Shown here: positions 55,067 to 63,420 of the stretch, in pieces
Position numbering within the stretch: position 1 is the stretch's first letter
Layout of the letters: the number at the start of each line of letters is the position of its first letter
Origin: CAYOWK01 sp964407665
GTDB lineage: Bacteria; Pseudomonadota; Alphaproteobacteria; Caulobacterales; Hyphomonadaceae
Reading direction: 5' to 3'
DNA: 64,000 bases
Assembly (NCBI GenBank): GCA_964407665.1
Contig: CAYOWK010000017.1
Coordinates: 7,284 to 71,283, forward strand
Translations under genes and position numbers: made by a program
Notes under the pieces: model-generated
What the model was told of the DNA's origin: nothing
The model's input: only the letters and a program-made list of their open reading frames with translations
Database searches by the model: none

Positions 55067-55543
55067 GTGATCACGTCACCCATGACCACGTTCACTCTCT
55101 CACCCGTCGGAACGGTCCGGTGCGCCCGCACCGAGCCAATCGATGACGGCTGGGACGCCATCCCGGCGACAATCGAACTCGAAGCTCACCTGCCCGCCGA
55201 AGCGCTCGCCGGGCTGGAAGCGTTCAGCCACGTCGAGATCATCTACCTGTTCGACAGGGTCGAGGCGGACGAAATCAACACCGGCGCCCGGCATCCGCGA
55301 GGCCGAAAGGACTGGCCGAAGGTCGGTATTTTCGCCCAGCGCGGGAAAGGCCGCCCCAACCGCATCGGCGCAACCGTCTGCCGCATCATCGGCGTATCGG
55401 GCCGGACGCTCTCGGTTTCAGGCCTCGACGCCATCGACGGCACACCCGTCCTGGACATCAAGCCGGTGCTGCGGGGCTTTCTGCCGCGCGGCGAGGTCAC
55501 CGAACCCGCCTGGGCCGGAGAGATCATGGCGGAGTACTGGTGA
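55067..55543 (+). CDS. trmO: tRNA (t6A37) methyltransferase TrmO/TsaA-like
   Basis: A 158-residue single-domain UPF0066/TrmO protein: GTVRCARTEPIDDGWD, FSHVEIIYLFDR, ARHPRGRKDWPKVGIFAQRGKGRPNRIG (in part) and LDIKPVLRGFLPR. The family N6-methylates threonylcarbamoyl-A37 in tRNA. AAGGAG nine bases before the GTG at 55067 decides that start over the ATG at 55082. It lacks the C-terminal extension of E. coli TrmO, like archaeal and many alphaproteobacterial forms. Confidence 0.88.
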   Translation: MITSPMTTFTLSPVGTVRCARTEPIDDGWDAIPATIELEAHLPAEALAGLEAFSHVEIIYLFDRVEADEINTGARHPRGRKDWPKVGIFAQRGKGRPNRIGATVCRIIGVSGRTLSVSGLDAIDGTPVLDIKPVLRGFLPRGEVTEPAWAGEIMAEYW

Positions 55544-55630
55544 GCCCCGGCTGCGGACGCGGTGTCAGATTTCCTGCGGCGCCGCCGCGAAAGGCAGGGC
55601 ACTCAGGCGCTCCACACCCGGAGATCGCCC

Positions 55631-56095
55631 ATGTTTCAAGTCTCGCCCCTCCCCGTCAGCCGCTTCGCCCACCTTTTTGGTCGCACCGACGACGAGCTGG
55701 CTGCACTGGGTGTCGTGCCCCGCACGGCTGTGGACGGATCGCGCATGCCTTGCCGCCTGAGCCTGCGTGACGCCCTGCCAGGAGAACGCACCCTGCTGCT
55801 GAACTTCACGCACCTCGACGTCGATACGCCCTACCGGTCCAGCTACGCGATCTACGTGATCGACGGCGCTGCCGAAGCGCATCCTGCACCCGGCGAGTTG
55901 CCGCCTGTCTTCCAGGGGCGTCCGCTCGCGGTCCGGGCCTTCAGCCAGGACGGCATGCTGTTGGATGCCGGTCTGGCGATGGGCGAAGCCGTCCGTGAGC
56001 CGGTGGTTCGCCTGCTGGATCGGCCGGAGGTGGCGTGGCTGCATGTCCATAACGCCATGCACGGCTGCTACGCCGCGCGAATAGACCGGATCTGA
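55631..56095 (+). CDS. DUF1203 domain protein
   Basis: A 154-residue protein matching DUF1203: PCRLSLRDALPGERTLLLNFTHLDVDTPYRSSYAIYV (in pieces), and a C-terminal AWLHVHNAMHGCYAARI. Function not established. The start at 55631 is the first methionine that keeps the domain intact. It follows trmO by 87 bases and converges on rlmE. Confidence 0.85.
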   Translation: MFQVSPLPVSRFAHLFGRTDDELAALGVVPRTAVDGSRMPCRLSLRDALPGERTLLLNFTHLDVDTPYRSSYAIYVIDGAAEAHPAPGELPPVFQGRPLAVRAFSQDGMLLDAGLAMGEAVREPVVRLLDRPEVAWLHVHNAMHGCYAARIDRI

Positions 56096-56104
56096 GGCGC
56101 CGCT

Positions 56105-56824
56105 TCAGCGCCCCTTGAACTTCCGCGCAATCGCAAACGTCTCGGGGCTCGCCGTCCGGCTGGACGGCGGCTTCCAGTGACGGACGTCCGCGAAATTGTC
56201 CTTCAGGATCGCCAGCAGCTCGCCCTGCGCGCCGCCCTGGAACACCTTGGCGACGAACGTGCCGCCTTTCTCCATGTGGTCGACGGCAATCTGCGCGGCC
56301 AGCTCGGCGAGGCCCACCGTACGGATGTGATCGGTCTGCCTGTGCCCGATCGTGTCCGCCGCCATGTCGGACAGCACCAGCGTCGGCGCCCCGCCCAGCG
56401 CCTCCAGCAGGCGCTCGATCATGCCCTCCTCGGCAATGTCGCCCTGAAGCAGGGTTGCGCCCGGAATGGGATCGACGGGCAGAAGATCGACGCCCGCCAG
56501 CGCCGCCGGACGCTTCTCCATCACCACCTGAGCCCATCCGCCCGGCGCGCAGCCCAGATCGAGCACACGCGCGCCGCCCCGGAGGATCGAGAATTTCTCG
56601 TCGATCTCCTTGAGCTTCCAGGCCGCGCGGGCCCGGTAACCGGCCTCGATGGCCCGGCGCACATACGGATCGTTCAGCTGCCGCTCGACCCAGACCTTGG
56701 ACGACTTCGACAGCTTCTTCTTGTGGACGCTCTGGCGCGGAGCCATCGTCCGGCCGCCCTCGTGCGGTTTTGCGCCGGCGGGCGCCTTCCAGCGCCGTTT
56801 GCCGTCCTTGTCTTCGGTGGTCAT
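56105..56824 (-). CDS. rlmE: 23S rRNA 2'-O-methyltransferase RlmE (FtsJ/RrmJ)
   Basis: A 239-residue Rossmann methyltransferase: SAM loop LDLGCAPGGWAQV, Asp in LSDMAAD, Lys in GTFVAKVFQGG and a Lys in AAWKLKEID, the K-D-K-E set. It methylates U2552 of 23S rRNA late in 50S assembly. A basic N-terminal extension of about 45 residues is typical of alphaproteobacteria. Its ATG overlaps the Ppx/GppA stop. Confidence 0.94.
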   Translation of the reverse strand: MTTEDKDGKRRWKAPAGAKPHEGGRTMAPRQSVHKKKLSKSSKVWVERQLNDPYVRRAIEAGYRARAAWKLKEIDEKFSILRGGARVLDLGCAPGGWAQVVMEKRPAALAGVDLLPVDPIPGATLLQGDIAEEGMIERLLEALGGAPTLVLSDMAADTIGHRQTDHIRTVGLAELAAQIAVDHMEKGGTFVAKVFQGGAQGELLAILKDNFADVRHWKPPSSRTASPETFAIARKFKGR

Positions 56825-57948
56825 TCGTCTGCTCCTGCAGGCGCTGGCGCGGCGGCCGGCCGCTTTGCCTTCCGCCGCCGTCGCGCCGGCTTCTGGGCTC
56901 CCCCATACATCATTGAGAGCAGAATGCCCTCCCTGAGACCGCGATCGCCCACTTTCAGCTGCGGGGCGGGCCATTGCGACCAGACCGCCTCAAGGATGGC
57001 GCAGCCGGCCAGAACCAGATCGGCCCGGTCCGGACCGATGCAGGGCTCCGCCGCCCGCTCCTCCACGGTCTGGGACAGCAGCCGCGCGCGGACAGCGGAC
57101 GCCTCCTCGCGCGCCAGCCAGGTCCCGTCCACCGCCGACCGCGTGTAACGTTCCAGCCGCAGATGCAGCGCCGCAAGGCTGGTAACCGTACCGGAATTGC
57201 CGATCAGCTGGCCCCGGCCGGCCTCGAACAGCGGCCCAAAGCGCGCGGCCGCATCGCTGGCGGCCAGCATGCCGGCGACGTGCGCTACCAGTGTCTCGTA
57301 CCAGCCCTCGCCCGTCTGGCTGAACGTCTCCGACAGGGTCACCACGCCGATGGGGAACGACGCCCATCCCAGAATGGGCGGACGCAATGTGCAGCCCTCG
57401 ACGCCGCGCGCGACGGCCGACTTCGCATCAATGAAGCAGAGCTCGGTGGATCCGCCTCCGATATCGATGACCAGGGCAAAATCGCTGGCAGGGTCGACCA
57501 GATCGAGCGAGCCCAGCAGTGCAAACTTCGCCTCTTCCTTCGGGGAAATCGTCTCCAGCGACATCCCCAGCCGGGATTTCACCTCCTTCAGGAAGGCCTG
57601 CCCGTTTGTCGCCGCCCGGCACGCCTGCGTGGCGATCAGGCGCGAGTGCACCGGCTTGCGCCGCTGGATCTTCTCCATGCATTTGCCCAGGGCCGTGAAG
57701 GCGCGCTCCATCGCCGCCGGGGACAGTTCCCCCGTCGCGGCCAGTCCTTCGCCCAGACGGATGATCTGGGAATAGGAATCGATGATGCGCGGCTGACCAT
57801 CGCGACCGGTCTCCGCCAAAAGCAGCCTGCAGTTGTTCGTCCCGAGATCGAGCGCCGCAAACACCTTCGGCGCGGCTCCCGGCCGCCTGTTTCCCTGTGG
57901 GCTCCGGCGGGTCGGTAATGGCTTCGCCATGTGCCGGTCCGTGTCCAT
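56821..57948 (-). CDS. Ppx/GppA family exopolyphosphatase/pppGpp phosphatase
   Basis: A 375-residue ASKHA-fold phosphatase: first phosphate loop FAALDLGTNNCRLLLAE, and LVIDIGGGSTEL with GNSGTVTSLAAL. It is the two-domain short form without the C-terminal HD part of E. coli Ppx. It hydrolyses polyphosphate or pppGpp. Linked to rlmE by ATGA overlap, an order common in alphaproteobacteria. Confidence 0.93.
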   Translation of the reverse strand: MDTDRHMAKPLPTRRSPQGNRRPGAAPKVFAALDLGTNNCRLLLAETGRDGQPRIIDSYSQIIRLGEGLAATGELSPAAMERAFTALGKCMEKIQRRKPVHSRLIATQACRAATNGQAFLKEVKSRLGMSLETISPKEEAKFALLGSLDLVDPASDFALVIDIGGGSTELCFIDAKSAVARGVEGCTLRPPILGWASFPIGVVTLSETFSQTGEGWYETLVAHVAGMLAASDAAARFGPLFEAGRGQLIGNSGTVTSLAALHLRLERYTRSAVDGTWLAREEASAVRARLLSQTVEERAAEPCIGPDRADLVLAGCAILEAVWSQWPAPQLKVGDRGLREGILLSMMYGGAQKPARRRRKAKRPAAAPAPAGADE

Positions 57949-58160
57949 TTTGAATCAGCATAACCCTGTTGGCTGTCATTGGCACGGTCCGGGCGCCAGA
58001 ACTGCTTGTAACGCGCCGTGCGCAGGCCTAAGCGTTGGCTGGATCGGGCGGGCTCGTTCACGCTGGGGGATCAGGACCACAGGGACCTGCAGCCAGTGCG
58101 TTTGGAAAACCGCTGTATGATCAACAGGCTGGGAGCGTTTCCGCCCGGGGGCGTCGTCGA

Positions 58161-58487
58161 TTGATAAAAGCTGCAAAATTCTCGATCGGCCAGAAAGTCC
58201 GTCACCGGTTCTTTCCGTTCCGCGGCGTCATTTTCGATGTCGATCCTCAGTTCGCCAACACGGAGGAATGGTGGACGTCGATCCCGGAGGACATCCGTCC
58301 CAGCAAGGACCAGCCTTTCTACCACCTGTTCGCCGAGAACGAGAATTCCTACTACGTGGCCTACGTTTCGGAGCAGAACCTGCTCTCCGACGATGCGCCC
58401 GAGCCCGTTAACCACCCCTCGATCCCGGACATGTTCGAGATCGACGACGGTGGGGCCTACCGCATCCGGGCGTCGGCCGCGCACTGA
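58161..58487 (+). CDS. hspQ: Heat shock protein HspQ
   Basis: A 108-residue HspQ (hemimethylated-DNA-binding/YccV-like) protein: KFSIGQKVRHRFFPFRGVIFDVDP, EEWWTSIPEDIRPSKDQPFYH and YVAYVSEQNL (in pieces). HspQ helps Lon choose substrates. The start is uncertain: a TTG at 58161 gives the family length, while the next in-frame upstream codons are open to 58035 without an ATG. A GACCCCGG-G-CCGGGGTC palindrome (58486-58502) overlaps its stop and may end its transcript before the photolyase promoter. Confidence 0.88.
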   Translation: MIKAAKFSIGQKVRHRFFPFRGVIFDVDPQFANTEEWWTSIPEDIRPSKDQPFYHLFAENENSYYVAYVSEQNLLSDDAPEPVNHPSIPDMFEIDDGGAYRIRASAAH

Positions 58488-58513
58488 CCCCGGGCCGGGG
58501 TCCTCCCGCCGAC

Positions 58514-58543
58514 TGATCCGTGCCTCATGTTCGCGCGTAGTAC
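58514..58543 (+). promoter_or_regulatory. SigmaE/ChrR-type (ECF11) promoter of the photolyase operon
   Basis: TGATCC (58514-58519), 18 bases, then TAGTAC (58538-58543). The Rhodobacter sphaeroides RpoE singlet-oxygen promoters have TGATCC with an 18-base spacer to a TA-containing -10. The downstream gene order (photolyase, FAD oxidoreductase, DUF1365, cyclopropane-synthase-like) is made of known members of that regulon. Transcription would begin near 58550, about 35 bases before the GTG. Confidence 0.8.
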
Positions 58544-58584
58544 GTCAGATTGACCCACTGGGTCGCCGGAGTGCGCGGATCTAA

Positions 58585-60036
58585 GTGTCTGATCGTCCTG
58601 TCATATTCTGGTTCCGGGACGATCTCCGGCTTGCCGACAATCCTGGTCTCGCCGCTGCCGCGGCGACGGGGCGTCCGCTCGTGCTGCTTTACCTGCTGGA
58701 TGAAGTGACCCCGGGCGTACGCGCGCCAGGCGGGGCTGCGCGCTGGTGGCTGGACAAATCCCTGCGCGCCCTCTCGGCCGGGATTGCCGCCCGGGGCGGG
58801 CGCCTGGTCTTCCGCAGGGGCGCCGCCGCAACCGTCATTCATGAACTGGTCGCCGAGTCCGGAGCGGACGCGGTCTTCTGGAACCGCCGCTACGGTGCAG
58901 CCCGCCACGCTGACGCCCTTCTGAAGGCCAGCCTGGACGCCGACGGCGTCAACGTCTCCAGCTACAAGGCCAACCTGCTGGTCGAGCCGTTCGAGTTTTC
59001 TCCCGATCGCGGCCGGTATCCGCGCGGCGGCTACAAGGTCTTCACCCCATTCCTGAAGGCTGTCATCGGCCACTACGCCTCTCCCCCCGACATTCCGGCC
59101 CCGCAAACCTTCGCCGCCGCCCCCGCCATCGCCAGCGAAAACCTCGACAGCTGGGGCCTGCATCCCTCCCGGCCGGACTGGTCCGCAGGCATCGCTGCAG
59201 TATGGACACCCGGCGAGGCGGCCGGGCACGATTGCCTGAAGCGCTTCCTCGAAAATGATCTCTCCGGCTACGCCGAAGCCCGCGACCGTCCCGATCTCGA
59301 CACCACCTCGCGCCTGAGCCCCTACCTCCGCTTCGGCGAAATCGGCCCGGCTCAGGTCTGGCGCGCCGCCAGGGCCGCGGAGGCCCGCGGCGGCTCGACC
59401 CGGGACATCGAGAAATTCATCGCCGAAATCTGCTGGCGCGAATTCTCCTGGCACCTGCTCTACCACGACCCGGACCTCTACCGCCTGTGCTGGCGCCGCG
59501 ACTACGAGGAGGTCGCCTGGCGCGATCCCGACCCGAAGGACTTCAGCGCATGGACCCAGGGCCGCACCGGCTTCCCGCTCGTAGACGCCGGCATGCGCCA
59601 GCTCTGGGCCACCGGCTGGATGCACAACCGCGTGCGCATGGTCACGGCGTCGTTCCTCACCAAGGACATGCTGGTCCACTGGCGCCATGGCGAGGCATGG
59701 TTCTGGGACACGCTGGTCGACGCCGACGAAGCCAGCAACCCTTGCAGCTGGCAGTGGGTCGCCGGCACAGGGGCCGACGCCGCGCCCTATTTCCGCGTCT
59801 TCAACCCGGCCCTGCAGGGCGAACGCTTCGACCCGGCGGGAACCTACGTTCGCCACTGGGTGCCCGAACTGGCCAGGGCGCCCGCACGCGGCCTCCACCA
59901 ACACTCCCCCGCCCTCCGCCCCGGAGCGCCCCACTACCCAAAGCCAATGCTGGACCACTCAGCCGCCCGTGACAGGGTGATTGCCGCATTCAAGGCTGTG
60001 AACCGCCCCCCTCAGGAAGCAGGACTCGACGCATGA
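58585..60036 (+). CDS. phrB: Deoxyribodipyrimidine photolyase
   Basis: A 483-residue class I CPD photolyase: N-terminal antenna domain (VIFWFRDDLRLADNPGL, in part) and FAD domain with TSRLSPYLRFGEI, FIAEICWREFSWHLL and NPCSWQWVAGTGADAAPYF (in part). Repairs UV dimers using blue light. The start is a GTG. The order of the operon and the sigmaE promoter tie it to photo-oxidative stress. Its TGA overlaps the next ATG. Confidence 0.95.
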   Translation: MSDRPVIFWFRDDLRLADNPGLAAAAATGRPLVLLYLLDEVTPGVRAPGGAARWWLDKSLRALSAGIAARGGRLVFRRGAAATVIHELVAESGADAVFWNRRYGAARHADALLKASLDADGVNVSSYKANLLVEPFEFSPDRGRYPRGGYKVFTPFLKAVIGHYASPPDIPAPQTFAAAPAIASENLDSWGLHPSRPDWSAGIAAVWTPGEAAGHDCLKRFLENDLSGYAEARDRPDLDTTSRLSPYLRFGEIGPAQVWRAARAAEARGGSTRDIEKFIAEICWREFSWHLLYHDPDLYRLCWRRDYEEVAWRDPDPKDFSAWTQGRTGFPLVDAGMRQLWATGWMHNRVRMVTASFLTKDMLVHWRHGEAWFWDTLVDADEASNPCSWQWVAGTGADAAPYFRVFNPALQGERFDPAGTYVRHWVPELARAPARGLHQHSPALRPGAPHYPKPMLDHSAARDRVIAAFKAVNRPPQEAGLDA

Positions 60037-61370
60037 CGCCAGACCGCAAGCGCATCGCCGTCGTCGGAGCGGGCGTCGCAGGCCTTGGCGCAGCGTGGGC
60101 CCTGCGCGACACCGCCGACGTCTCGCTGTTCGAGGCCGAAGACCGCTTCGGCGGTCACGCCTGCACGATCGACATCGACCACGGCGGAACCCCCGTCTCT
60201 GTCGATATCGGCTTCATCGTCTACAACACCGCCAACTACCCCAACCTCTGCGGCCTCTTCGAGGCGCTCGGGGTCGAAACGATCATGACCGACATGAGCT
60301 TTTCGGTGTCGGAGCGCGGCGGCTACGAGTGGTCGTCCGATCCGTGGGGCCTGTTCGCCTGGAAGCGCAACCTGCTGGACCGCAAGTTCAGGGGCCTCCT
60401 CCTCGAGATCCTGCGCTTCAACGACATCGGACGACGCGAACTGGCAGCCGGCGGCCTCGCCGACATCCCGCTCGGCGCCTGGCTGGACGCGCACGGCTTC
60501 TCGCCCCTCTTCCGGCGGGCCTACCTGCTGCCGATGAGCGCCGCGATCTGGTCCGGACCGGAAGAGCGCATGCTCGACTATCCCATCCAGAGCTTCCTGG
60601 CCTTCTTCGAGAACCATCGCCTCATGCACGCCGTCCGGCCCCTCTGGCGCACGGTCAAGGGCGGCAGCCGCACCTACGTCAACGCCATTCTTGCAGACCT
60701 CGAGGGCCGCCTGCGCCCGTCCAGCCCGGTCGCCTCGATCCGCCCTGCCGCAGCCGGACGTGTCGCCCTGCAGACGGCTCACGGCGCAACTGAAACCTTC
60801 GACCACGTCATCCTCGCGAGCCACGCCAACAACAGCCTCGCCATGCTCGACCCGGTCTGGCAGGAGCAGCGCATGGCTCTGGGCTCCGTTCGATTCACCA
60901 CCAATGAGGTCTACGTTCACAGCGACCCTGCGCTGATGCCCGCGAGGCGATCCGCCTGGGCGTCGTGGAACGTCCTCAAGACTGGCGCCGAGGATGTCTG
61001 CGTGACCTACTGGATGAACCGGCTCCAGAAGATCCCCAACAGCACGCCCCTCTTCGTTACGCTCAATCCCGTCCGCAAACCCGACCCGGCCCGCACCTTC
61101 GCGGTTCGCACCTTCGAGCACCCGATGTACGATACGGCGTCGGAAGCCGCCCGCCGTTCGATCCAGCGTATGCAGGGCGCCGGCGGCCTCAGCTTCGCGG
61201 GCTCCTGGCTGGGCGACGGCTTCCACGAAGCCGGACTCCGCACCGGCCTCGAAGCCGCGCTTGACCTCGGCGGCCGCGTGCCGTGGACCGCTGTCCGCCA
61301 GCGACCCGCCGCCTCCGGCATGCCAGCAGATGGACAGCCCTCGCAGGTTCTCCGGGCGGCGGCCGGATGA
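60033..61370 (+). CDS. FAD-dependent oxidoreductase (COG2907, amine-oxidase fold)
   Basis: A 445-residue flavoprotein: dinucleotide loop VVGAGVAGLGAAWAL, then FEAEDRFGGHACTID, and a C-terminal GGLSFAGSWLGDGFHEAGL flavin-binding end (in part). Members of this COG sit with DUF1365 and cyclopropane-fatty-acid synthase genes in many proteobacteria. A role in oxidising an acyl chain made by the methyltransferase, as a UfaD-like desaturase of the furan-fatty-acid pathway, is plausible but not shown here. ATGA overlaps on both sides. Confidence 0.9.
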   Translation: MTPDRKRIAVVGAGVAGLGAAWALRDTADVSLFEAEDRFGGHACTIDIDHGGTPVSVDIGFIVYNTANYPNLCGLFEALGVETIMTDMSFSVSERGGYEWSSDPWGLFAWKRNLLDRKFRGLLLEILRFNDIGRRELAAGGLADIPLGAWLDAHGFSPLFRRAYLLPMSAAIWSGPEERMLDYPIQSFLAFFENHRLMHAVRPLWRTVKGGSRTYVNAILADLEGRLRPSSPVASIRPAAAGRVALQTAHGATETFDHVILASHANNSLAMLDPVWQEQRMALGSVRFTTNEVYVHSDPALMPARRSAWASWNVLKTGAEDVCVTYWMNRLQKIPNSTPLFVTLNPVRKPDPARTFAVRTFEHPMYDTASEAARRSIQRMQGAGGLSFAGSWLGDGFHEAGLRTGLEAALDLGGRVPWTAVRQRPAASGMPADGQPSQVLRAAAG

Positions 61371-62185
61371 CGGCGCTGCCCGCAGCAGAACTCCTGGTTG
61401 GCCGGACCTTTCACAGCCGCGAACACCCGTTCCGCCGGGCGTTTTCCTATGGCGTGACAATGATCCGGATCGACATCGACCGTCTTGCCGAGGCCAACGG
61501 CATGGCGCGGCTGTTTCGCGTCAATCGCCTCGCAGCTTTTGCTTTCCACACACGCGACCATGGCGAACGCCGCAAGGGCGCCTCGCTCCGGTCATGGGCG
61601 GAAGCCCGCTTCGTGGAAGCGGGCGTGAACGCCCGTGATGGCCGCATCGACCTGGTCACCTTCCCGCGCGTCCTTGGCTACGGGTTCGCGCCGATTTCGG
61701 TCTGGATCAGCCATGAGGCGGGCGGGCGCCCCCAGGGGGCGATCTTCGAGGTCCACAACACGTTCGGCGAAACGCACGCCTATGTGGGGGCATTTTCGCC
61801 CGAACACCCGGCTGGCGAAGTTCCGAAGAGTTTCTTCGTATCGCCCTTCTTCGATGTGTCGGGCGGCTACCGTTTCGCGTTCCGGTATGAAGACGGCCGG
61901 CTCGACCTGTCGATCGAGAACCGCAAGTCAGGCGTGCTGACGCATAAGGCGACGCTGTCCGGACAGACTTCGCCAATCTCCGACCGGATCCTTGGCAGGC
62001 AGCTTGCCGCCTCCCCGTTTTCAGGACACGGCGTGTTCGCCGCGATCCTGCTTCAGGCGTTGCGCCTTTGGCGAAAGGGCGCAAAATACCATGTACGTCC
62101 GGCGGCAGAAGATGCCCGGACGACGGTCGTTACGGCCGTCGACCCCGCGCCCCCACCGGTCCAAGCGGCGAGGCTAAGCGCATGA
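61367..62185 (+). CDS. DUF1365 family protein
   Basis: A 272-residue protein with the DUF1365 pattern: LLVGRTFHSREHPFRRAFSYGV (in part), LVTFPRVLGYGFAPISVW, VHNTFGETHAY and FFVSPFFDVSGGYRF. Biochemical role unsettled; it is nearly always beside COG2907 and CFA-synthase-like genes and has been linked to modified fatty acids. The ATG at 61367 overlaps the previous TGA; the frame is open upstream but inside that gene. Confidence 0.9.
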   Translation: MTALPAAELLVGRTFHSREHPFRRAFSYGVTMIRIDIDRLAEANGMARLFRVNRLAAFAFHTRDHGERRKGASLRSWAEARFVEAGVNARDGRIDLVTFPRVLGYGFAPISVWISHEAGGRPQGAIFEVHNTFGETHAYVGAFSPEHPAGEVPKSFFVSPFFDVSGGYRFAFRYEDGRLDLSIENRKSGVLTHKATLSGQTSPISDRILGRQLAASPFSGHGVFAAILLQALRLWRKGAKYHVRPAAEDARTTVVTAVDPAPPPVQAARLSA

Positions 62186-63420
62186 CCCGGCTCGAACGAA
62201 TGGTTGTCCGGATCGACGCCTCAAACCTGGGGTTGCTGAGCGGTCTCCCGGCCAGCTTCCGCCTGGCGGCCATGATCCTTGTGAAGCTCGAGGTGGGGCG
62301 GCTGGATGTCTCCTTCCCGGACGGCCGAACCTTCCGCTTCGAGGGCGCAAAGCCGGGTCCCCAGGCAGAAATCCTGGCTCACGATCCCGCATTCGCCCGG
62401 CCGGTGCTCTCTAAGGGAGACATCGGCTTTGCCGAAGCGTTCATGGACGGCAAGTTCGACACGCCCTCCCTGACGGCTGTGCTGGAATACTTCACGCTGA
62501 ATTTCGACTCGGCCGGGAAGCTCGCCGTTGGCGGCTGGCTGCAGCAGGTCATGCACTCGATCCGGCACGCGCTCCGCGGCAATTCGAAGAAGGGATCTAA
62601 GCGCAACATCCTGGCCCACTACGATCTGGGCAACGACTTCTACCGTCTCTGGCTCGACGAGACGATGACCTACTCGTCCGCCATCTTCGAAGCGGGCCAG
62701 GACGATCTGAAGGAAGCCCAGCTCAACAAGTACCGCTCGCTCTGCCGTTCGCTCGATCTCAAGCCCGGCATGCGCGTGCTCGAGATCGGATCGGGCTGGG
62801 GCGGATTTGCCGAAATCGCGGCGGGTGAGTTCGGCGTCACGATCGACAGCGTGACCATTTCCGACGCCCAGCACGACCTCGCCGTGAAGCGCATCGCAGC
62901 AGCCGGTCTGGCGGACCGGGTCGACATCCAGCTCCGGGACTATCGCGACATCACCGGACGCTACGACGCCGTCGCTTCCATCGAGATGTTCGAGGCGGTC
63001 GGCGAGAAGTACTGGCCCGTCTATTTCGCGAAGATCGCCGAGGTTCTGAAGCCCGGCGGCAAGGCCGCCCTGCAGATCATCACCATCGACGACGCCGAGT
63101 TCGAGAACTACCAGCGCCGGGTAGACTTCATCCGGACCTATATCTTCCCCGGCGGCATGCTGCCCTCGGTCGAGCGGCTGCGGGCGGCGACGAGTGCTGC
63201 GGGCCTCGCATTCGACAGCCAGCACATGTTTGCCCTGTCCTATGCCCGCACGCTCGCACAATGGGCGGAGCGTTTCTCGACAGTGTGGGAAACCATTGAA
63301 CCGATGGGCTTCGATGACCGCTTTCGCCGGATGTGGCTCTACTACTTTTCCTACTGCGAGGCGGGCTTCAAGACGGGTCGGATCGATGTCGGCCAGTTCG
63401 TGTTTCACCGCGCGCCGTAA
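62182..63420 (+). CDS. Cyclopropane-fatty-acyl-phospholipid synthase family methyltransferase
   Basis: A 412-residue CFA-synthase-like enzyme: N-terminal lipid-binding domain, NILAHYDLGNDFYRLWLDETMTYSSAIF (in part), the SAM loop VLEIGSGWGGFAEIA, and the active-site SIEMFEAVGEKYW with Glu, and LQIITID. It adds a SAM methyl to a phospholipid acyl chain, giving a cyclopropane or a branched methyl group. In sigmaE regulons paralogues make the methyl branch of furan fatty acids. Which product applies here cannot be read from sequence. It ends the operon. Confidence 0.9.
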   Translation: MTRLERMVVRIDASNLGLLSGLPASFRLAAMILVKLEVGRLDVSFPDGRTFRFEGAKPGPQAEILAHDPAFARPVLSKGDIGFAEAFMDGKFDTPSLTAVLEYFTLNFDSAGKLAVGGWLQQVMHSIRHALRGNSKKGSKRNILAHYDLGNDFYRLWLDETMTYSSAIFEAGQDDLKEAQLNKYRSLCRSLDLKPGMRVLEIGSGWGGFAEIAAGEFGVTIDSVTISDAQHDLAVKRIAAAGLADRVDIQLRDYRDITGRYDAVASIEMFEAVGEKYWPVYFAKIAEVLKPGGKAALQIITIDDAEFENYQRRVDFIRTYIFPGGMLPSVERLRAATSAAGLAFDSQHMFALSYARTLAQWAERFSTVWETIEPMGFDDRFRRMWLYYFSYCEAGFKTGRIDVGQFVFHRAP

